Source: Ovis canadensis
Taxonomy: Eukaryota; Chordata; Mammalia; Artiodactyla; Bovidae
Direction of reading: 5' to 3'
Assembly: GCF_042477335.2 (NCBI RefSeq)
Contig: NC_091255.1
Span: forward strand, 45,052,501-45,116,500
DNA: 64,000 nt
Shown: in pieces, positions 26,026-37,189 of the stretch
Layout: every line of letters begins with the position of its first letter
Position numbering within the stretch: the stretch's first letter is position 1
Program-made: the position numbers and the translations under genes
The notes under the pieces: generated by a model
Told to the model about the DNA's origin: nothing
The model's input: the letters and a program-made list of their open reading frames with translations, nothing else
Databases searched by the model: none

Positions 26026-29000
26026 CTATGGGGAGAAAAGGGGGAACAACGGAAGATCAGGAGGAGTGACCAAGGGAGAGGGGTCCAGCAAGAGGGAGTC
26101 ACTCATCCTGGGAGAAGAGCAGATGTGGGGAACATTGGCTCCAGGCCTCCAAAGCCCCTGAAGGCCCTGAATTCCTGCCTCTGAGTTAGTATCCAGTTCT
26201 CCCAGTCTGGGTACCCTCTTATACGCCCTGAATCGCCCCACCCCTTTTACATCCCCCATCCCCTCCTACCCCCCACCCTTTTTAACACACTCCCCTAGTC
26301 TACTCGGGGGCCAGCTAAGGGAATTGTGAAAATAAGGCTGGGGACTCATCAGTCATTCACACCTGAGGGTGAGTTCCCAGGGAACACACTTGGGGAAGGC
26401 TGGTGGAGGATGGGACTGGCCCCACCTGCGTCTGGGTGAGGCCGAGCTGCGCGGCCAGCTGGGCCCTCTCGGGCAGCGCCAGGTACTGCGTGTGCTGGAA
26501 ACGCTGGTTCAGGTGTTGCAGCTGCAGACTCGAGTAGATGGTCCTCGGCTTCCGGAGCTTCTTGGTCGAGGCCTGTGGGCGCCGCTCCGGGGGCTCCGGG
26601 GACAGCGGCGGCTTCTCCGAGTCTGGGGGGCGGCGCGAGACTGTGTGTGCACGGATAGAGGGGCGGACGCGCCGTCTCACTGCTTATCTGCATCTCGTTT
26701 GCATTCCGGCCACGAATTAGCAAAAGCTCAGGCACTGGGCTCGGCCCTGCTCTACCTTGCGCTCACCCTCCTTTCAAATCCCACGTCCACTGCGTGCCGG
26801 GTGGGACTAGCCGCAGCTCTTGCCCTCAGGGAGCTCCCACTCTCAACGGTCCAACGACCCTAAGAGAACAGCGCCAAGAGCCGGAGCGAGGGTAGGGGCG
26901 GCGCCCCGCGGCGGGAGGGCAGAGTTCAGCCGCGCGTGGTGGCGCCAGCTTGGGGCGGGGCGGGGCAGAGGGCTGGGGCGAGGCTGGAGAGGACGAGGGA
27001 AGGGCATTCCGGGCGGAGAGAACTCAGACGCACTGTTCAGAGGCCAGGGTCAGTGTCTGCGTGGCAGCCTCCCCGCTGCCGGAAGACGGGTGGTCGGAGG
27101 GGCCAGACAAGAGTGGGCCTTGAACGCCAGGATGCGCAGTCCTCCCAGCATCAGAGTATGGAAAGTGCCCCAGGCTTTGCCATCACCTCCCGTATTGTAA
27201 GGGCCTCCTTTCTCCTGAGGCACTCCCTCCAGGAAAACTGACGTCTCTTCCCTCCCCTAAGGCCGGCTGGCTGGAAGAGTAGGCTTTCAGGGGCCCTAGA
27301 AGCCGGTTAGTGCAAGGCTGCCCCCTCCTCCGCCCGGCTGCACTCACAGAGGGGTTCCCGATTGGCACGCAAAGTGACCGGGGTTCGGAGAGCGCAGGCC
27401 CTCGGGGCGGCTCCGGGATCGCGCTGCGGTGCCGCCGCGGGAGATGCGGCCAGCTTCTGCCTTCCCGTTCAGCCCCTCGAGGAACCTCGGTCGGGTCACA
27501 GCTCGGCCCTGGGATGGGGAGGGCAAGGGGTTCCCCTCTTCTGATTCGAGCGTCCCACCCTGCGCCACCCTACCGGGACTTCGAGACCGTTCGTGCAAAG
27601 GGCAGGGCCGGGATGGACGGAGCGGCCGAAATGTCCACGGGCTTAGGGTTCGTTGCCCGCCGCCAAGCTCAGCGGACCGAGCCCTGGGCCCCGGGTGCCT
27701 AAACGCAGAGGGGGTCCGACCGCGTCTCCCACCGCCCCGCCCCCGAATTCTTCCTCCTTTAGGGCTCACCACACCCACACTTCAGGTCCCCCGCCCTCGT
27801 CCGGCCGCGGTGACCCCGTGCCTTCACCTCCCCCGCATCCCTCACCCGTGGTCTCCGGCGCTACGGGCTTCTCAGATCCACCCCCCTGGACCCCCGCTTC
27901 AGCCAATTCCCAGAAAAACCGTTGGGTTTCCGCTCCCGCCCGCGCCTGTCGGGCCTCTCCTGCTTCAACCCCGCTGCTCGCCGCCCCGGGCCGGCCACTG
28001 AGCGACCACCCGCGCCTCTTGGGCTGCAGAAACTGAACAGTTCGAACTGAGGCAGAGACAGCAGGAAGCCTGCTTCAGCTGCGAAACTCTCAACGCCCTC
28101 CTCACCCTAATTCTCCCAGCAGACCCCACTCCTAGTTTCTTTCCCCACCGCTGCTTTCTCCACACCAGTTGCAGCAAGTCAGGACGAATCTGCCCAGGTC
28201 GCAATTCGGGAGTGCAAGGGCCTCCCTCGAGGCAGCGCAGCACCCGCCTGCTCATCGGGGCGGTGGCACACAGCTCACTTAGAGCCAAACCTCTCCCTGA
28301 GGCAGGGGTGAACAAAAGGGGGGCAAAAGGAAGACCCTCGCAAGTCCTCTCTCACACCCCAATCATTTAATCTAGAGTGAGCCAAATCCCTCAGGTTCAG
28401 TGAGGTTTTCGTTGGATCCGGGGAAACTTTGTAAAGAAAAGGCACTCTCCACTCTTTAGTCCTTAAACCAAGAAAAGGGAAGGTGAGACAGGACTGAAAT
28501 TACCAACTGCAATTCCAAGATTTCTCTTAAGGACAGGGTTAACTTATTCCTATCCCACTAAACAGACACACAGGCACACACAAATGTACCACATTAGCAT
28601 ATACTGAAGAGAAGAGACCAAGGGATTCGGTTTTTTAGAAACCAGATTATTGGTAGAACACCCCCTCCCCCCCACCCCCAGCTGCTCCTCCTCCAACCAC
28701 AGACCCAGCAGCAGAAAAGCAGCAGCTCCAGTTTTGGAACAGAAGGCAGTTAACTTTGGGGGGGCTTTGAGGAAGTTCCCTAAAATCCTCTTTTCTGGCT
28801 TCATGCATGAAAGCCAATTTGCAAGAGCCAAGCCTGAAAAACAGGCTGTGTCCTTGATTCATTCACACACTTTCTTTGGACCTCAGTTTGCTCATCTGTA
28901 CATCAAGAAGGTTGAGCTCCTGAATCTCCAGGGTCATTCCTGGCTCTGACGTTTATGAGGTCATGTGTTTCAGCAGAGCAACAAGGAAAGAGAGGGAGAC

Positions 29001-30240
29001 ATCTTGGTCCTGGGCTGATTCCAGCTAAGTCACTAAGTGAGTGTGCATCTTTGGAGGAAACTGTGCCAAAGACAGTTGTGGGGGCAATTTGGTGGGGGTA
29101 GGGAGTGCAGGGGAACTAAGCTCTAAACTCAAGCCAGTACAGAAGGATGTATGTGTTGTGTTGCATGGGTACAGCCCTGTGCAAGGCTAGGACCAGAAAG
29201 ACAGGCCAGTTCCCTAGCTTGAGGCCACCCAGTGAGCACAAAGTTGCTCCAGGCAATGGAACTGGGGCTTGACCTACCCCAAAGGCAAGGGGTGTAGATA
29301 ACAGGAATGGCCAGTTCTTTGGCTGGAAGGCTGAGATCTACTACCAGAGTCTGCCTGACCCGCCTGTGGCTACATTCTTACAATGATGGGTAGTAGGGTC
29401 TTAGCCCCTGACTCTACCAGGTCAGTGTTTGGTCTCTGTCTGACACATTCAGGCAACAGGCTGGGGAGAAGGGGAAGGGCCCCAGGATGTGCCCCCACTT
29501 CTACTGCCTTCCAGCTGGGACCTGATTTCTAGATATCAGGCTTTGGCTTGAGCACTGCTTTCTGAAATAAGAACTGGGAGAGGGGGGACAGTGAAGAGAG
29601 GAGGGGTGCAGGATGGAGAGAATCCTAGGGGAGAGGCTGGGCACCTACACCCACATCTGGATTGTTTCAGTTTTCCGTTACAAGTAGGTACACAACCCTG
29701 CTGCCCCAGGGGGTGGGGTAGGGAGCCCAGCCACCCGGCTTCACACACTGCAAATCGAAACCAGGTCGGTCTTGAAAAGAGACCTAGATCAGCTCGCCCC
29801 CGCCCCTCCTCCCTGTCTCCCGCCCCATCCCTTCGCCCTCCCCCCACCCCCAGATCCCTTGGAATCTGAATGAGGTCTGAATCCCGCCAGCTTCGCCCAA
29901 CCAGGCGAGGGCGAAGTTTGGGGGCTCACTGGAACCGGACCCAGAGGTGGGCAGAGCCGCCGCGGCGGGACTTACCTGTCTCCCGCTCTTGAAGAGCCGG
30001 CTGAGATGGCGCGGTGGAGAGCTGGCAGGGCAGGTAGGAGTCTCCGGGGATCGCCGGCCCGCTGTAGGGATAGGGCAGAAGGTGGCCATACGGCCCAGAA
30101 TAGGGCAAATCGGGGGCGGCTGCGGTTACGGGGGACAGGCCAAGCTGGTAGGCAGCCACTACCGATGGCACGGGGGCGATGTCCGGGAAGCCGGCTTTGG
30201 AGGCGTCCGGGCCAGGGAGGGGGCAGGGCAAAGAGGTCAT
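25786..30240 (-). CDS. DLX4: DLX4, distal-less homeobox 4 transcription factor (spliced, 3 exons)
   Basis: Reading the minus strand through 30240-29976, 26622-26426 and 26025-25786 gives 233 residues starting [20 protein letters not shown] and ending APPQMM. The homeodomain is about 111-170 ([20 protein letters not shown]; recognition helix [11 protein letters not shown] with Gln160 and Asn161 at positions 50 and 51). The Lys in QNKRSK separates DLX4 from DLX3 (QNRRSK). The N-terminal part is Pro/Ala/Tyr-rich and the C-terminus is short. DLX4 is the fast-evolving Dlx member, expressed in placenta and branchial arches, with isoforms (BP1, DLX7) from alternative first exons (established knowledge). 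The protein is 7 residues shorter than the human 240-residue form I remember, mostly a 6-residue gap at the exon 1/2 junction (ERET|DSEK). The in-frame sequence upstream of the ATG is open but has no earlier ATG. Confidence 0.97.
26026..26425 (-). other. DLX4: DLX4 intron 2
   Basis: A 400-base phase-0 intron, much shorter than the matching DLX3 intron. No repeats or other features were recognised. Confidence 0.9.
26426..26622 (-). CDS. DLX4: DLX4 coding exon 2 (first part of the homeodomain)
   Basis: The acceptor is CCGCCCCCCAG|ACTCGG on the minus strand; G from exon 1 plus AC makes Asp89 of [15 protein letters not shown]. The exon ends at LTQTQ (residue 154) with donor ACGCAG|GTGGGG. Phase and position match DLX3 exon 2. 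Confidence 0.96.
26430..28050. other. CpG island over DLX4 exon 2 and the adjacent part of intron 1
   Basis: CpG density is high from the homeodomain exon through about 28.05 kb and drops at the T-rich and MIR-like DNA that follows. Long open frames in several directions here are a by-product of the GC content. Confidence 0.65.
26623..29975 (-). other. DLX4: DLX4 intron 1, including an internal CpG island
   Basis: A 3,353-base phase-1 intron. From about 26.63 to 28.05 kb it is CpG-rich, contiguous with exon 2; from 28.3 to 29.85 kb it is ordinary DNA with an old L2/MIR-type scrap near 28.87-28.95 kb. Human DLX4 uses alternative first exons, so this internal island is a natural place for a second promoter, but no alternative exon could be identified by eye. 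Confidence 0.85.
28050..29880. other. Distal part of DLX4 intron 1, nothing coding seen
   Basis: GC-moderate DNA with one L2/MIR-type scrap (about 28870-28950, GGACCTCAGTTTGCTCATCT). No young SINE is inserted. Confidence 0.6.
29976..30240 (-). CDS. DLX4: DLX4 coding exon 1
   Basis: It codes for residues 1-88 ([10 protein letters not shown] to LQERET) plus one base. The ATG is the complement of CAT at 30238-30240. The donor reads GAGACAG|GTAAGT on the minus strand at 29976/29975, phase 1 as in DLX3. Confidence 0.95.
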
Positions 30241-30536
30241 TGCGGCCGGGGCCGGGGCCCGAGGGCCTAGGCCATGGCCGGGCAAGGAGTCCGCTCCCTC
30301 CGCCAACTCTCTTTTCCGAGCCTCAGGCGTTGGGAGCGGATGAGCCCCTCAACCAGCCTTCCCCACAACTTATCCCGGGGAAAGTGTCTCTCTGAGCCTC
30401 ATCAGCGGAAAGCCGGCGCCTGGGAAAGGGGTTCGAGGGGGGGAGGGTGTCCCCCATGACTTTTCCCCTCCCCCCTAAATCCATGGGCCCCCCACTCGGC
30501 AGGCTCTAGGGTTCGGTTCCCGGGACCCGACGGGGT

Positions 30537-30564
30537 CCCCGCCCACTTAAACGCAGCGGATTGG
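30537..30564 (-). promoter_or_regulatory. Candidate DLX4 core promoter: CCAAT box, TTTAAG, GC box
   Basis: On the minus strand AGCCAATCC (30557-30565) is followed within 20 bases by TTTAAG (30551-30546) and a GGGCGGGG GC box (30544-30537). This lies about 300 bases upstream of the DLX4 ATG inside the CpG island. Transcription starting near 30510-30520 would give a 5' UTR of about 275 bases. The elements are seen; their use is inferred. Confidence 0.5.
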
Positions 30565-31319
30565 CTACCACACGCGGTGACCTCACGGAGGCCTGCAGCC
30601 GGGGCCTTCCCCTCACCTCCCCGCCCCGCTCCCACCCCCGCCCCCGGGGCAGCCCAGGGTAGGGAAATTCAGAACCAGGAGATGGGAGGCGAGCGGTGCG
30701 AACTCTCTATGCACTGCTGTCTCGGGATCCGCTGCAGAGAGGTGCTGGGTTGCAGGACGATTGGGGCAGTCTGGTCATAACGGCACAAAGGCAAGGAAGT
30801 CGACAGGGCGGCAATGCCCAAGGGCCGAGGGGAGCAGTGCCTTAGCGGAGGCGCTGTGGCTGCGGGGGCGAAAGGAACCTGCGGTCGCGCTCTCTGGCTC
30901 TGGGGGATCTGTGCGGCGGTTATGACCCTGCCGCTACGGACCAAGCCCGCCAGTCCCGCAGCTTATTCAGCGCGTCGGAATGCATGGCTGCCGAGCGCCG
31001 GCAGTATGTTGGTAAACACGCCGGGTCTGAGGAGGTGCCGCCCGGCGCCCAGCCGGCCCAGCACGCGCGCAGCGCGCACGCCCCCGCGGGGCGCCCTGGG
31101 CCAGGCACGCCGCGACCGCCGCGATTGCGTCTCACCACCACCGCACCCCCCGCGCCCCGCCCCGTCCTCGCTTCCGCTTCCGGCAGGGGCCAGGGTTCGG
31201 TTGCGACACCGCAGCTCCTGCAGGCCCCCGAGGCCCAAGGAGGGATCTGCCGTCTGGGCTTCAGCCAGTGCGGCGCCCCGCCTTTCCTGGCGCCGCGTGA
31301 GGCTTCAGCCTCGCACGAA

Positions 31320-32570
31320 GCTGGACAAAATCTGGGAGTGGGAAGCGAGTCCAGTTTGATGGCTGCTCCTCGGAGGGAATTCCCTGCCGGGTGCTGGGAA
31401 TACGGCAAGCCAGGTTCGTGGCCTCATCTTCCAGCCTGTGTACAGGGCCTGCCCCTAAATAGTATCCAAGACCTTGCTGGGCTGGTGTCTCTGTGGCCAC
31501 AAGTATACAACTTCACAGGGACTCTATTCAAATACAACAGATACACTAGCGTATACCAGCACACCGGTGTCTACACGGATGTTCACATTAGCATCCCTCC
31601 ACGAACAGAGGTTCATTTATGGATCTGCAAATACAGAGTATATGCTGTGATGTGTACACATCTACACACCCAAAGATGAATAGCAATGCCCTAAATAAAA
31701 GCACTGTGGTTGTCTCTCACACAGACCCACAACTATACAAGTCTAATTGATGGTGCACACTCTAAAATAAAGAAAACCCAAGCATATAAATATTTATATA
31801 CTTGTACCCATCCTATGAGACACACCAGTCCACACACATCTAAGCTGCTTCGTGTTAGGGGTGAGACAGTTACACACCAAGCCTGTCGGTCCTCACAGAT
31901 TCCCCAGCATATCCATATACAAAGCCTCTGTCATTTGAGTGTGCAAACAATTCATGTTTGTACACACGTGTGTGCTCTCTTTATCAGGGTACAGAGTGAA
32001 GGCAGCGGTCTTAACAATTGGGGGGTAGGAGAGGACAACAATTGGAAGAAGAAGGAAGCTTAGAAAAGGAAGAGAAGGCAGGCACAACAGGGGTGGCCAG
32101 GATAAACCAAAAAATTGGGAAAAGTATGCAGTCAGTTGTCCTGAGGGAAGGAAGAGCAAGTCAGTTTCAAGATGATACGCCGTTGCAATGTAGAGAGATG
32201 AATTGTGCTGAGAAAACACTCCTCTGACACTTGGCTCTGGGTTTTCTCACCTGAAGTCTTGGAGCATCAAGAGAAGGAACTCTGTGAGGGAGTCCCCTCC
32301 TTTGGAGATCTGGGACCCACTTCCCTCTCATCCAGCAGGGTTTGCATGGTTGAGAAATGCAATTTCCATATGGGACCTCCTTTCCTCCTTTCTTACCCAA
32401 TTCCAGCTACGTCCTCACCACTTCCTTAGAACCGGGGCTAAGAACTTACAGGGATATAGCCTTCCAAAACTTCTTGCCACCATCATCTTCCTCTGGAGAG
32501 AGGCAGCCACACAACAGTACCATGGTGGGCTCCAGGGATGGCATCTCAGTGCACACCAAAAGAGAAAAAT
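31320..32570. other. Flank upstream of the DLX4 island, no gene seen
   Basis: CA/AC-rich low complexity at about 31500-31980 with alternating ACAC and ATATAT stretches. No repeat family was recognised with confidence. Confidence 0.55.
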
Positions 32571-32577
32571 GTTCTTT

Positions 32578-32790
32578 GAGGCTCCTGGTGGCTCAGTGGT
32601 AAAGAATCTGCCTGCCAATGCAGGAAACATGGGTTGATCCCTGGGTAGGGAAGATCCCCTGGAAAGGGAAATGGCAACCCACCCCAGTCTTCTTGCCTGG
32701 GAAATGCCACAGGCAGAGGAGCCTGACGGGCTATACAGTCCATGGGGTCGTACAGTCAGACATGACAGAAACTGAGCATGCATGCATGGC
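32578..32790 (+). repeat. Bov-tA SINE
   Basis: GGTGGCTCAGTGGTAAAGAA, a degraded B box GGGTTGATCCC and CAACCCACCCCAGTCTTCTT, ending near CATGCATGCATGG. No clear duplication was seen. Confidence 0.9.
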
Positions 32791-33054
32791 TGTCGGAGAA
32801 GCTTTCACAAAGGAGGTGCTTTTGAGGTGGAACTTAGAGTTTGGGTTGCAGGCCCATGTATTCAGGAGTCCTTCCCTTGCAAGATCTAGGGAGAAAGGGC
32901 AAGGGCAGCTTCCCCAGAGGCCCCTGAAGCAGTGACTCTGGGCATTCTCTGAAGCCAGGGGATTCACTGGGACTCATAGTGAGAGCTTCTCCTAGGCTCT
33001 CAGGGGCCTTTGCTGAGCTCATGCAGCTCCATGCAGCAGTAGGCAACATCCTGC

Positions 33055-33165
33055 AGTCCTTTAGAATTTATGAAGTATTCACAACATCCAAGCCCTGTGC
33101 ATCTTCACCAGAAATCTGTGAAGTGGCTAGTTATTATCCCCAGTTTAAAAACAAGGAAATCTCTA
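33055..33165 (-). repeat. MIR fragment
   Basis: GTGGCTAGTTATTATCCCCA followed by GTTTAAAAACAAGGAAATC. Confidence 0.6.
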
Positions 33166-33429
33166 CTTTCGTCACCACCTCCCTCTTCCCACGTGCTGGA
33201 GGCTGTGGGGCTTAGAAACTGGGAAACATCTTTAGGAAGCTTCCTGGTCTCAGATGTGGAATCCCCGTGGAGGGGTCCCCTCTGACCAGCGCCACAGCTT
33301 TGAAGCCTGGAGGGAGACTGGGGAGATATGGAAGGGATAGGGGAAAGGTGGAAGGGATAGGCACCGGCTAGGAAGGGCTGTAAATCTGTGTTTGATGAGA
33401 AGGGAGGGAGGGCCAGCCTAAGAGGCCTG

Positions 33430-33545
33430 AGGCCTGGATTCCCATCCCAGCTCAGCTACCAACTGGTAGCTGGCTGTGATAGCCTGGGTCAGCCATGTCC
33501 AGTCTCTGAGACTCATTTTATCCACTAAAATGAAGCTGCGCTTAA
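33430..33545 (+). repeat. MIR fragment
   Basis: CAGCTCAGCTACCAACTGGT ... GAGACTCATTTTATCCACTA. Confidence 0.6.
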
Positions 33546-33617
33546 GACCTCCAAGCCATTGTCATTTGCTTTAGAATAAATTGCAAAAACCAAAATCTAG
33601 AAACCTAATAAAACCAA

Positions 33618-33665
33618 GATGAAGGAGGAGGAGGAGTTGGAGGAGGGGAGGAAGGCAGGCAGGCA
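33618..33665 (+). repeat. GGA-rich simple repeat
   Basis: GATGAAGGAGGAGGAGGAGT then GGAGGAGGGGAGGAAGGCAG. Confidence 0.8.
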
Positions 33666-33779
33666 AAACACATGAACTAACTCTCCTGTCACCACCCGTA
33701 CTCCAGCCCCTGCTTGTCACAAAAGCCAGAAGTGGCTCTCCCAACTCTTTCTCACTCAGGTCCTCTGCCTTAGTGACAG

Positions 33780-35540
33780 GGGCTCGCTTGGAGAACTCCA
33801 GCACCGAAGTGAGGGCCTGGGAGCCGACATCGGGGTCCTGGCTGGCGGACACGGCAACCCTGAGGGCTGGGGAGTCAGCCAAGCCTCGGTGAGTGGACAC
33901 GAACGAACCGCGCGGTGCACGGTGGCTTGCAGGCTCTTCGCAGTTTCCCGGCAAACACAATCCCACCCGATGCGCTTTTGATTCTTGGCGCAGAATAAGC
34001 GCCCTCGGCGATGGGATTTATGCTTCACTCGCAGTGCCCCGAGCTCGGACTCTGCCCAGACGCCGGGAACTCCATCCAACAGAATGCCCCCTCCTCGAAA
34101 ACACCCCCAAACACCTGATGAGTACAGTACTCGCCGCGCAGTTCCTGAACTCGGTACCACACGGCGCGCCGGCGTTCCGGAGCAAAGGGGAGTGCATGCC
34201 ACGGGCGCCGGGCGCCGGGGGTCTGCAACCTGATGCAGGCCCTCCACGCAGCCCCTGCGTGGACCTGCCCTGGGGCTTGGGTTCCCATCACCGCCCGGCC
34301 CGAGGCCGCCATTGCGGGATTAGCAGCTCCCTGTTTCCTCCATCCCACCCATGGAACCCAAACGAAATTTTAATTTCGTCTGTTCTCCGTGGAATTTAAG
34401 TCCTAGTTGCCGGAGCTTTCGTAGTAACTCGGTTTGGGGAAACTGTGAATAATCCGATTTGGCAGGGAAGGGAGGGGGATGAAAAGTCCTCCCTCCGCTG
34501 GGCGGGGAGCGAGGTGGTTAAAGCCCCCACTCTCGGTGAGGCCCGCTAGGGGAAGAGGAAGTCTGTAGGGGCCCGCGTGCCCCGCCACACACAGGGATTT
34601 GACTCTTGCTGAAATGTGCATGAGTTATCGTCTCTTTTCTTCTTTGTGATGGAGCAGTGAATGAGCGTGGGCTGGCCGGCGGGCTGGCTCCTGCCAGCCC
34701 CGCCGCGCTCCGGGTGCGCTTACCTCCACGCTCCTGAGAGCTTTCTCAGTGATTGGCGTCCCGGCCTCATTTTCCAGATCACCTGGGAGAAGTTCCCGGG
34801 AAGGGGGAGGGGGAGACCATGGGGTCAGCGCCGCCCAGAGATTCCGGCACCGCTCGGCAGGCGGGCTGTGCCCTGCGTTCTCCGGCAGTCTCGGTCCTCA
34901 GTCACTTTCCTCGTGTCACTGTTTTATTTCCAAATTTCACTCCCGCTCCGGGAAAAATCTTTTGTTGGGGTTTGACTGGGACATTTAAAGTACACACAGA
35001 TACGAAGTCACCAAATTCATTAAAAACAATACCGTGAACCACTCTTGGACCGAATAACTCCCTGCCCTCCAAAAGAGAAAACAGTTAACAAAAAATGGGG
35101 CGGCCCTTTTGAAGATGCGTTAGAGGCGCCGCGATCCGCGACGGGAGAGCCATTTGGCTGGCCTTCGCCCCAGCCCGGTGCGGGAGCGGGAAACGGCCGG
35201 GTTGGGGGCTTGGGAGTTCCGGGCGGGTGTCCCAGCCCCTGGCCTGTCCGCCGGACAGACCGCTGGACGCAGCGCTAGATGCCCGCGGAGAGCTGGAGGG
35301 AGGCCCAAAGCCAACCCGTCTGCAACGAAGTCGCGCGCCTGGAACGAAGGCAGCTCATCTGGTTTCTCCAGACCTTTCCAGACCCTCGCATGGAACCTAG
35401 GGCGTTCCGCCCAAGTCTCCATTGCCCAGCTCCAGACGGAAGCCCCTGGTAGGACGTGGCTGGAGTGGGAACAGCACCTAGCGAGCACCGACGAAGTGGG
35501 TGCGTGCACCGGCTCACAGAGACGCAACACACTCCCTCCA
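33780..35540. other. Orphan CpG island upstream of DLX4
   Basis: CpG-dense sequence (most dense at 33.8-34.3, 34.66-34.9 and 35.09-35.55 kb) lies about 3.5-5.3 kb upstream of the DLX4 start. No recognisable exon is present. AT-rich islets with homeodomain-like cores, including a perfect 18-base palindrome at 34362-34379, interrupt it. It could be a distal DLX4 promoter, a noncoding RNA promoter or a Polycomb-type regulatory island. Confidence 0.6.
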
Positions 35541-35544
35541 AGAC

Positions 35545-36230
35545 GCCAACAGCCACAACACACACTCCGTAGGCCACCACGTCACGCCCGCAACACACAC
35601 ACACAACCGCATCAAGCCCAACACACAGGTGACACGCACCTTGTTACTCAGCCCCATCCCTCTAGACCCCCTGGATCCAGCGGAAAGTCTAAATGGTGGG
35701 GTTACTGGTTTCACTTTCTGTAGCCAAGACTAGACGCTTTTGAGGTCCGGCGTGTTTTTCTTTCGTAAGAAAAGAGTAGGTCCGATCCCTTGCCTAGTCT
35801 GGTTTGGAGTCTGGGAGAAGGACAGCCGCACCTCAGCTGGGCTGGCCTGGGAGAATGACCGGAGTGCTTTGGCCAGGGGTTGGGAGTTGGGGGGGGGAGG
35901 TGAATAGGGAGGCCGGGCCTCCACATGGATGCTGAAGTCGCACCCGCAGCCCAAAGTAAGAGAAATAATCACGAGTACCAACAATACCGTCCCCCGCCCA
36001 GCCCCCGCCGCCGCAAACCAAACTCCGCAGCCTTTACCCCTGTGTACCACCTAGCTGGGCTCTGGGGGTGATGTCGGGGGGAGAGTGGACAAGGAGAGAG
36101 AGTGGGAGGCAGCACAGTCCCTCCACACTCCTCCCAGCTCTTGCAACCCTCCTTCACTGGGCTCAGCTAAGGGAGACCCCGGTGCGAAGCCGAAAGAAGG
36201 GGCGGGTTCTCGCCAATCTGTTTCAAGAAG
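35545..36230. other. Flank with a G-quadruplex-type run, no gene seen
   Basis: A short CA run at 35593-35603 and G-tracts at 35876-35912 (GGGGTTGGGAGTTGGGGGGG onward). No exon was recognised. Confidence 0.5.
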
Positions 36231-36239
36231 GGAGAGGTG

Positions 36240-36345
36240 GCTCACGCCCCTCCTCCTGCCCATATCTATCCTCCATGTCAATCACCCTCATTAATTCCTG
36301 CTGGAAAGGATCAAACAGGAGAGGTTCATCAACTGCTGCTTGGAA
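36240..36345. promoter_or_regulatory. Candidate enhancer: PBX/MEIS, homeodomain and TCF-like sites
   Basis: TGTCAATCA (36276-36284; TGATTGACA on the minus strand, a PBX/PREP-type site), TCATTAATTC (36288-36297) and GGATCAAAC (36308-36316, TCF/LEF-like) are packed into 41 bases of repeat-free DNA about 6 kb upstream of DLX4. Confidence 0.4.
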
Positions 36346-36844
36346 AACGCTGGAGGGCAGGGAAGGGTGTAGCAGGGGGAAAGAGCTTGTTCTTGCTGGA
36401 GGGAATTGGGGTCTCTGCTCCTCCTGACCTCCAAGGGGAGCTGAACTGAGCTGAACTATCCTTTCTATCTTCTCAGACCAGTTTTCCCCTTCTCTCCAGT
36501 GAAAACTCCTCTCAACTTGTGAGCTGATAGACACCTGTCCTGGCCTCACCTTGGCTGAGAGGTGGCTCCCAATCTCTGGGGGAGACAAGCCCTTCCCAGA
36601 ATGTGCCTAAGAACTAATGGGAACTGGGAACAGGCAAGCTCAGTCCCACTCCTGGCTACTACCAGGCAACCCAATAGGGCACTGCTTAGCTGCCTGGGGG
36701 TGCGGGTAGTGATTCTGTGACTGTGGGAGACACAGGGGGATCCAGATGGAAGCACTGTTCCTGCAAACAAACCTAAGGAAACTTCTGGCGTCTTTGAAGG
36801 CTAAGGTGAGCTTGGGTATTCTGAAACCCTGTGTCTTGGGTAAC

Positions 36845-37055
36845 ACAATAGTGATGGTAATAACAGTGAACACTTATTAAGTGTTTTCTGTGTTCCGGGC
36901 ACTATGCTAAGCCTTTACATGGATCGTTTTATTTATCACACAGATTCTATGACATAAGTATTCATTTTATCTCCACTTTACAGAGGAGAAAATTGAGGCA
37001 CAAAAAGGCTGAGTAACTTGTCCAAGCTAGAACAGGCCAGCTTGTCATCTTAAAC
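36845..37055 (-). repeat. MIR
   Basis: ACACTTATTAAGTGTTTTCT ... CCACTTTACAGAGGAGAAAA ... GAGTAACTTGTCCAAGCTAG. Confidence 0.82.
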
Positions 37056-37189
37056 ACCGTGGAGTTGTCTTACCTGAAGAAGCACCACTCAGCGAGGATG
37101 AGAGGAAGGGTTGGGGAGGAGGAGGGGACCCCAGGAGATGAATGCCTTCTGTGGAATGGTGCTGGGAGAAGTTACAGCATCAGTAATGG

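Larger units (their letters stand above)
29880..31320. other. CpG island over the DLX4 promoter and exon 1
   Basis: CpG-dense DNA covers exon 1, the candidate promoter and about 0.8 kb upstream. A second CCAAT-type motif (ATTGG at 30760-30764) and many GC boxes lie within. Edges are by eye. Confidence 0.7.

Noticed and set aside
26357-26680. Unspliced 107-residue DLX4 frame as a possible short isoform
   Set aside because: Its apparent first residue is GTG on the minus strand, not ATG, and no in-frame ATG precedes the exon 2 acceptor. It also reads into intron 2.
26939-26954. Possible CTCF site GTGGTGGCGCCAG
   Set aside because: At least four mismatches to the core, including the AG dinucleotide, in CpG-island DNA where such strings are common.
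29926-30306. Upstream start for DLX4 adding residues before MTSLP
   Set aside because: The upstream in-frame codon is TTG; the first ATG is at 30240 and matches the conserved DLX4 N-terminus.
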